From JBNKWA01 sp050299555 (GTDB lineage Bacteria > Pseudomonadota > Alphaproteobacteria > Rhodobacterales > Rhodobacteraceae): a stretch of DNA of 64,000 nucleotides. Every line of letters starts with the position of its first letter. Positions within the stretch are counted from its first letter, which is position 1. Positions 59,643 to 64,000 of this stretch are shown piece by piece. The translations under genes and the position numbers were made by a program. The stretch spans positions 1 through 64,000 of the forward strand of contig JBNKWA010000008.1 in NCBI GenBank assembly GCA_050299555.1, read 5' to 3'. The notes under the pieces are model-generated. The model was given only the letters and a program-made list of their open reading frames with translations. It did no database searches and had not been told where the DNA came from.

Positions 59643-60113
59643 ATGAAGACGCCAATCACAACCGCGATCGCCCTTGCAGCGATCACCGCAACCGCGCCGG
59701 CCGATCCGCTGCCGCGGGATGCACAGCCGCTCGGCACCGGCTCGGTCGCCGGCATCTATGCCGGCACCACGGTGGACTGGGGCAAGTCGCGGGCCCTCTT
59801 CACCAAGGACGGCAAGGTGAAGGGCATCAGCACGCGGAACGGAACGACTCTGTTCTGGGGCAGCTGGTCCGTGGCCGGCAACGAGATCTGCATGAGGAAC
59901 GAGTGGCGCAACGTCACCACGGGCGAGGCCGGGACGGTGCCCGAGGACTGCTGGAAATGGTACGTCGATTCGCAGGGCGAGCCGTGGACGCTGTGGTCGA
60001 GGCATTTCGACAAGACGCCCGCCGACACGAAGAACGGCTACTACAAGGGCGAGGCGGCCAAGATGCGCCGTGGCGACGGCGTGTCGGCAGAGTTCGACAA
60101 GCTGTTCAGGTAG
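59643..60113 (+). CDS. Secreted DUF995-like protein
   Basis: A 156-residue protein with a signal peptide (MKTPITTAIALAAITATAPA) and a small beta-rich domain with Trp-rich strands (LFWGSWSVAGNEICMRNEW, EDCWKWYVDSQGEPWTLWSRHF). It fits the DUF995 pattern of alphaproteobacteria. Two cysteines may form a disulfide. GGAGGCC lies before the ATG. Function unknown. Confidence 0.7.
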   Translation: MKTPITTAIALAAITATAPADPLPRDAQPLGTGSVAGIYAGTTVDWGKSRALFTKDGKVKGISTRNGTTLFWGSWSVAGNEICMRNEWRNVTTGEAGTVPEDCWKWYVDSQGEPWTLWSRHFDKTPADTKNGYYKGEAAKMRRGDGVSAEFDKLFR

Positions 60114-60128
60114 CCGCGAGCGGCTGGT

Positions 60129-60719
60129 CTATCCGGCCAGATGCACATCGAGGTAGGCGATGCGGTCCTGACCCCAGAACACCTCCTCGCCCACCAGATA
60201 GCTGGGCGCGCCGAAGACGTGGCGGTTGATCGCTTCCTGGGTGTTCCTCTCGAAGATCTCGACGGCGTCGAGCATGCCCCTGTCGAGCAGCCCCGCCTCG
60301 ACGCCATGCGCCACCGCGATCGACTTCACCACCTCGTCGTCGGCGATGTCCGTCTCCTCGGCCCAGCAGGCCCGGGCAAAGGCATGGGCGAGGCTGCCGA
60401 CATCGTCATGCCCCTCGCGCTGCGCCAGGATGATCGCCGCCGATGCCGGCACCGGGTTCGCCGGCCAGTACATCGGCTGGCTGTTGATCTTCATGCCGTT
60501 GAACGCCGCCACGCGTGCCAGTTCCTGCAGACGGTACCGCTTGCGCGAATCGGGGCGCTCGGACAGCGGCAGCGTGCCGCCCTTCTCGAACACCTTGCCC
60601 AGGGCCATCGGCTTGTAGTTGACGGTCGCCCCGTGCTTTCGCGCGACATCCTCCATCCGCGTGCCTGCGAGGTAGACGAAAGGCGAGATCGGCGTGAAGA
60701 AATAGTCGATCTCGGCCAT
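60129..60719 (-). CDS. 2-hydroxychromene-2-carboxylate isomerase-like (DsbA fold)
   Basis: A 196-residue thioredoxin/kappa-GST-fold protein. It begins IDYFFTPISPFVYLAGTRMEDVARKHGATVNYKPMALGKVFEKGG, where the active Ser of the isomerase family (SPFVYL) replaces the DsbA CxxC cysteines, and ends FGAPSYLVGEEVFWGQDRIAYL. The family isomerises aromatic intermediates using glutathione, but many members are orphans. Start at 60719 rather than seven codons upstream. Convergent with the DUF995-like gene. Confidence 0.85.
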   Translation of the reverse strand: MAEIDYFFTPISPFVYLAGTRMEDVARKHGATVNYKPMALGKVFEKGGTLPLSERPDSRKRYRLQELARVAAFNGMKINSQPMYWPANPVPASAAIILAQREGHDDVGSLAHAFARACWAEETDIADDEVVKSIAVAHGVEAGLLDRGMLDAVEIFERNTQEAINRHVFGAPSYLVGEEVFWGQDRIAYLDVHLAG

Positions 60720-60839
60720 GGCTGCGCCCTTCCCCATCATCTTTGCGGCTCATGTCATCTTGCCCGGCCGCGGCGTCTTTGCAAGCCGGCCGCCGGATGC
60801 TAAGTGCCGCGCGACATCACGAAGCTGTGGGATGGTCCA

Positions 60840-61850
60840 ATGAGTACGACGTCGCCGAAACTGATCGCCGGCAACTCGAACCAACCCCTGGCAAAGGCCA
60901 TCGCCCGGCGCATCAGCTTTCATCGCGGCGAGGCCGTGAAGCTGATCGAGGCCCGGGTCGAGCGCTTCAACGACGGCGAGATCTTCGTCGAGGTCTACGA
61001 GAATGTCCGCGGCGAGGACATGTTCATCATCCAGTCGACCTCGAACCCGGCCAACGACAACCTGATGGAACTGCTGATCATGACCGACGCCCTGCGCCGG
61101 TCGTCGGCGGCGCGGATCACCGCCGTGATCCCGTATTTCGGCTATGCGCGCCAGGATCGCCGCACCAAGGCCCGCACACCGATCTCGGCCAAGCTGGTGG
61201 CCAACCTGGTCACCCAGTCCGGCATCGAACGGGTGCTGACGATGGACCTGCACGCGGCGCAGATCCAGGGCTTCTTCGACATCCCGGTCGACAACCTCTA
61301 CGGTTCGCCGGTCTTCGCCCTCGATGTGCGGCACAATTTCAAGGATCTCAGCGCCATCACCGTGGTGTCGCCGGACGTAGGCGGCGTAGGCAGGGCGCGC
61401 GAACTGGCCGAGCGCATCGGCGCCGACCTCGCCATCGTCGACAAGCGCCGCGCCGCGCCGGGCGAGGTGGCCTCGATGACGGTAATCGGCGAGGTCAGGG
61501 ACCGCATCTGCCTGATCATCGACGACATCGCCGACACCGCCGGCACGCTCTGCAAGGCGGCAGAACTCCTGAAGGATTCCGGCGCGCGCGAGGTGCACGC
61601 CTATATCAGTCACGGGGTGTTGTCGGGACCGGCGGTAGAGCGAATCGAGGCCTCCGCGATGAAGTCCATGGTCATCACCGACACCATCGCGCCGACCGAG
61701 GCGATCAAGGCCTGCAGCCGGATCAGAAGCGTACCCACCGGGCCGCTTTTTGCTCAGGCGATTCTCAACATCGCCAACGGCACCTCGGTATCGTCGCTTT
61801 TCGACGACACCAAGCTGGGCCCACTTTACGAGCGTTACTACCCGGTCTAG
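60840..61850 (+). CDS. prs: Ribose-phosphate pyrophosphokinase
   Basis: A 336-residue PRPP synthetase (EC family for ATP + ribose-5-phosphate to PRPP). It has the FNDGEIFVEVYENVRGEDMFIIQS region, the flexible YFGYARQDRRTKARTPISAKLVANL loop, the DLHAAQIQGFF metal block and the PRPP loop CLIIDDIADTAGTL. ATG 60840 gives the proper N-terminus. Housekeeping gene for nucleotides, histidine and tryptophan. Confidence 0.97.
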   Translation: MSTTSPKLIAGNSNQPLAKAIARRISFHRGEAVKLIEARVERFNDGEIFVEVYENVRGEDMFIIQSTSNPANDNLMELLIMTDALRRSSAARITAVIPYFGYARQDRRTKARTPISAKLVANLVTQSGIERVLTMDLHAAQIQGFFDIPVDNLYGSPVFALDVRHNFKDLSAITVVSPDVGGVGRARELAERIGADLAIVDKRRAAPGEVASMTVIGEVRDRICLIIDDIADTAGTLCKAAELLKDSGAREVHAYISHGVLSGPAVERIEASAMKSMVITDTIAPTEAIKACSRIRSVPTGPLFAQAILNIANGTSVSSLFDDTKLGPLYERYYPV

Positions 61851-62207
61851 CCGGCGAACTCGAATTCGTCGCACAGCAGACCGGCGACGGCCGGGGAACC
61901 GGGTCCGTCCGCAGGCCAGCCGCCCGGTTGCCGATCGGCCGTTCCTCGGCTCTTGTCACCGCCAAAAGGTGCGTCTTCGGACAGTACGGGACCGCCCGGC
62001 ACCGGCGCCGCATCGGACACGAAAGGCAGGAAGGCAGAGGAAGAGCTGCTCCGCTTGGAAGGTTTCACGCGTCATTTCCCTGGCCACGAAATCTGAGCGT
62101 GGGTCCTGCCCGAGATGGCGGAAGAAATGGTTAACGGGCGTTAACGTAGGCTGGAATCCGCCCGCCCAGGCGTTGACGGCCGAGCGGGGATCTTCCTAAA
62201 TTCCGGG
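61851..62207. other. 357-bp intergenic region with a TTAACG palindrome
   Basis: TTAACG-GG-CGTTAA is a perfect palindrome at 62131-62144, about 65 bp before the next gene. It resembles the CtrA half-site pair TTAA-N7-TTAA but with N6 spacing. A GTG-started minus-strand frame of 73 codons (61847-62068) exists but is low-complexity and not called. Confidence 0.5.
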
Positions 62208-62771
62208 ATGCACCGCTTGCTCCTGCCCTTTTTGCTGCTTCTCGCCGGGCCGGCCCTGGCACTGGACGGATGCGAGGACGTCTGGTTCACGCGCAACCTT
62301 ATCTTCGACCGCGCCGGCTACTGCTTCGGCTCGCCGCTTGGCCAGGCCCTGTTCGACAACGGTGACTGCACCGGCAAGGACGTGACCCTGGCGCCGGCCG
62401 CAAAACGGGTGGTGGACCAGATCCTGGCCATCGAGGCCCAGTTCGGCTGCAAGGTGGATACCAGCCGGACCTGGCTCGACATGGACGACATGGCGTTCCG
62501 CCGGGTGCTGATCGACCTGCCGATCAGGGACGAATTCGAAAGCGGTTGCCTTGGCTGGACCGGCGCGACGGTACCGCTTTTCGCCGGTGTCAGTCCCGGC
62601 GCTCCGGCCATCGGTCGGATCGAGCCCGGCGACTGGATTTCCTTTGCCTTCGTGCCGCAGGGAAACGCGGCCTATGTGACCATCCACGGCGCCAACTGGG
62701 GGGCGCTGAAAAGCGCCGGCTGGCTGCTCGTGCCCACAAACGAGGCGTCCTGCCAGCAGTGGGCCGGCTAA
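62208..62771 (+). CDS. Secreted YARHG/DUF4453-like protein
   Basis: A 187-residue exported protein: signal (MHRLLLPFLLLLAGPALA), then a YARHG-type motif CEDVWFTRNLIFDRAGYCFGSPLGQALFDNGDC and a C-terminal beta domain (AIGRIEPGDWISFAFVPQGNAAYVTIHGANWGALKSAGW). It fits the DUF4453/YARHG family common in Rhodobacteraceae. Cysteine-rich, so probably periplasmic with disulfides. Function unknown. Confidence 0.75.
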   Translation: MHRLLLPFLLLLAGPALALDGCEDVWFTRNLIFDRAGYCFGSPLGQALFDNGDCTGKDVTLAPAAKRVVDQILAIEAQFGCKVDTSRTWLDMDDMAFRRVLIDLPIRDEFESGCLGWTGATVPLFAGVSPGAPAIGRIEPGDWISFAFVPQGNAAYVTIHGANWGALKSAGWLLVPTNEASCQQWAG

Positions 62772-62849
62772 GGGCGACCGGCGCCGGGACCGATCGCACC
62801 GAGGCCGCGCGTTCTTGTAAATCTAATGAATTCAATTCGTTAACAGTGC

Positions 62850-63358
62850 GTCCCCATAGGGACGCCGCTCCGAAACACCACTTCCCGCCGAAAATCGCGC
62901 CCGGGCCGCTCCCCGCCCTCCCACCCTCGCGCCCCGGGCGCGATTCGCGCGTCCCCGGATGCGTCCCCACGGGATTTATAGGGATTCCAATACCTTGACA
63001 CCCCGTCCCCATGGGGACGCTGGTGACCGGCTTCGATCTCACCCGATGACCGGCCAGTCGTCCCCAGATGCGTCCCCACCGGAAATGTCAGGAAATCAGG
63101 TGCTTGACCCCCCGTCCCCATGGGGACGCTGGTTGGCCGGCGCCGAACCCGCCCGGTGGCCGCGAAGGCGTCCCCAAACATGTCCCCACGGGAAATGCCG
63201 GGAAATCAGGGCCTTGACCCCCCGTCCCCATGGGGACGCCCTGGATCAGGGATTAGCCCGGGTCCGCACGCGGGATTTGTCCGCCGCGTGTCCCCACGCC
63301 GGCCCAACGAAGTTGTTCTGCGGGATCGGTCGTTTGCCGGGCGTCCCCATGGGGACGC
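62850..63358. repeat. Spaced array of 70-bp GTCCCC units
   Basis: Three units of exactly 70 bp (62951-63020, 63060-63129, 63170-63239) share a start (two GTCCCC half-sites), a middle with CTTGAC, and an end GCGTCCCCATGGGGACGC-type palindrome. They are separated by 39 and 40 bp of unrelated sequence. A fourth, diverged unit of 69 bp spans 63290-63358. A lone variant palindrome GTCCCCATAGGGAC lies at 62850-62863. The array fills the gap between the YARHG gene and atpC; no gene is supported there. Confidence 0.85.
62894..62944 (+). repeat. 51-bp dispersed element, copy 2
   Basis: The ends ATCGCGCCCGGG and CCCGGGCGCGAT are a perfect 12-bp inverted pair enclosing a C-rich core. The element is nearly identical to the reverse complement of 50100-50150. 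It sits just before the first full 70-bp unit of the GTCCCC array. Confidence 0.75.
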
Positions 63359-63370
63359 CCTCGCCACGAC

Positions 63371-63772
63371 TCAGAGGCCGAGTTCGCCGACCAGCGTGTT
63401 GATGTCGTTGATCCGCTGGGCAGCGGCGGTCTTGCCGCCGTCATCGGTTGCCGATTCCAGCGCCGCCTCAGCCGTGGCCAGCGCGTGATCCAGAAGCTCG
63501 CGCTTCACCTCGGCCTTCGGCACCGCCTGCTCGGCCAGCACCGTGGTCGCCTCGGCGTTGATCTCGGCAAAGCCACCGGTGACCACGAAATCCTGCGTCA
63601 CGCCGCCGGTGCTCACACTGACCACGCCGGGACGCAGACCGGTGATGAGCGGCGCATGGTCCGGCATCGCCGTCATGTCGCCTTCCATGCCCGGCAACTG
63701 CACCGCCGTGGCGTCGACCGCCAGCAGCCGCTTCTCGGGCGAGACCAGCTCGAACTTCAGAGTTTCGGCCAT
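63371..63772 (-). CDS. atpC: F1 ATP synthase epsilon subunit
   Basis: A 133-residue epsilon subunit. Beta-sandwich motif LKFELVSPEKRLLAVDATAVQLPGMEGDMTAMPDHAPLITGLRPGVVSV, then a C-terminal helix pair. It lies 11 bp after atpD, the usual order at the end of the alphaproteobacterial atp operon. Its stop is only 12 bp from the repeat array, which may form the 3' end of the operon transcript. Confidence 0.96.
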   Translation of the reverse strand: MAETLKFELVSPEKRLLAVDATAVQLPGMEGDMTAMPDHAPLITGLRPGVVSVSTGGVTQDFVVTGGFAEINAEATTVLAEQAVPKAEVKRELLDHALATAEAALESATDDGGKTAAAQRINDINTLVGELGL

Positions 63773-63783
63773 GGAGCCTCTCC

Positions 63784-64000
63784 TTAGGCGGCCTCGGCCG
63801 CCAGTTTCTCGGCCTTGGCCACCGCCTCGTCGATGTCGCCAACCATGTAGAAGGCGGCCTCGGGCAGGTGGTCGTACTCGCCGGCCACCACCGCCTTGAA
63901 GGAGGCGATGGTCTTCTCGATCGGCACCTGCACGCCGGGCGAGCCGGTGAAGACCTGGGCCACGTCGAAGGGCTGGCTGAGGAAGCGCTGGATCTTGCGC
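63784..64000 (-). CDS. atpD: F1 ATP synthase beta subunit, 3' end only
   Basis: The window ends inside this gene; the visible C-terminal 71 codons translate as IQRFLSQPFDVAQVFTGSPG, then VQVPIEKTIASFKAVVAGEYDHLPEAAFYMVGDIDEAVAKAEKLAAEAA and a TAA stop. FLSQPFxVAEVFTGxPG and LPExAFYMVG are diagnostic for the ATP synthase beta subunit. Catalytic P-loop lies outside the window. Confidence 0.95.
   Translation of the reverse strand, partial: RKIQRFLSQPFDVAQVFTGSPGVQVPIEKTIASFKAVVAGEYDHLPEAAFYMVGDIDEAVAKAEKLAAEAA

Noticed and set aside
61847..62068. 73-codon minus-strand frame after prs
   Set aside because: Low-complexity Pro/Gly/Ser composition, GTG start with only a weak upstream purine stretch, no recognisable domain.
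62951..63239. CRISPR array
   Set aside because: Units are 70 bp with internal variation and there are only three or four; repeats are too long and diverged, and no cas genes are nearby.
62959..63402. Open frames of about 120-150 codons across the GTCCCC array (both strands)
   Set aside because: The translations are periodic (RPHGDA-like blocks) because they read through the DNA repeats; no ribosome-binding site and no family resemblance.

Overview
The window reads as chromosomal DNA of a Rhodobacteraceae-type alphaproteobacterium. The DNA is GC-rich and tightly packed. It carries a eukaryotic-type ornithine decarboxylase plus homospermidine synthase, a SoeABC sulfite dehydrogenase, a class I PHA synthase, small families typical of Rhodobacteraceae (DUF6280, DUF6614, a 59-residue membrane protein often mislabelled CTP synthetase) and the atpD-atpC end of the F1 operon. 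I see no tRNA, rRNA, CRISPR array, transposase or integrase.

Layout. 1-5.4 kb: nucleotidyltransferase-fold protein, sirtuin, a small secreted protein, then the polyamine biosynthesis pair ornithine decarboxylase and homospermidine synthase behind a structured leader. 5.4-14 kb: an alanine-rich unknown, acylphosphatase, LepA, then a conspicuously AT-rich solitary P-loop ATPase that looks acquired, followed by small envelope genes including a 41-residue entericidin-type lipoprotein. 14.1-28.7 kb: one long minus-strand operon for uptake and breakdown of polyamine-like compounds. It holds two coupled pairs of gamma-glutamylpolyamine synthetase and FAD oxidase, a ureohydrolase, a PotFGHI-type ABC transporter, an FAH-family enzyme, an alpha/beta hydrolase and a dimethylglycine dehydrogenase-like protein. 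28.8-34.1 kb: a lactonase-like gene and soeABC, with soeA broken by a one-base frameshift. 34.1-41.1 kb: MOSC protein, aminotransferase, lipoprotein, PhaC, two c-type cytochromes, acyltransferase.

41.2-53.9 kb is secretion-rich. It has two neighbouring RTX metalloproteases and, further on, a 1125-residue extracellular nuclease. Between them sits a cassette of GntR regulator, LigM/DesA-type tetrahydrofolate-dependent O-demethylase and TRAP transporter, which suggests import and demethylation of methoxylated aromatic acids. 54-64 kb is mostly housekeeping: two membrane proteins, a PhaJ-like hydratase with a PhaR-type operator, RibF, GNAT, YcgN, threonine aldolase, Prs, small secreted proteins and the ATP synthase end.

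The strongest non-coding signals are a spaced array of 70-bp units ending in the palindrome GCGTCCCCATGGGGACGC (62.9-63.4 kb, relatives near 10.9 and 11.2 kb), a 51-bp element in two opposite-facing copies (50.1 and 62.9 kb), two overlapping 17-bp palindromes before phaJ, and an intergenic region near 13.3 kb with a perfect DnaA box.
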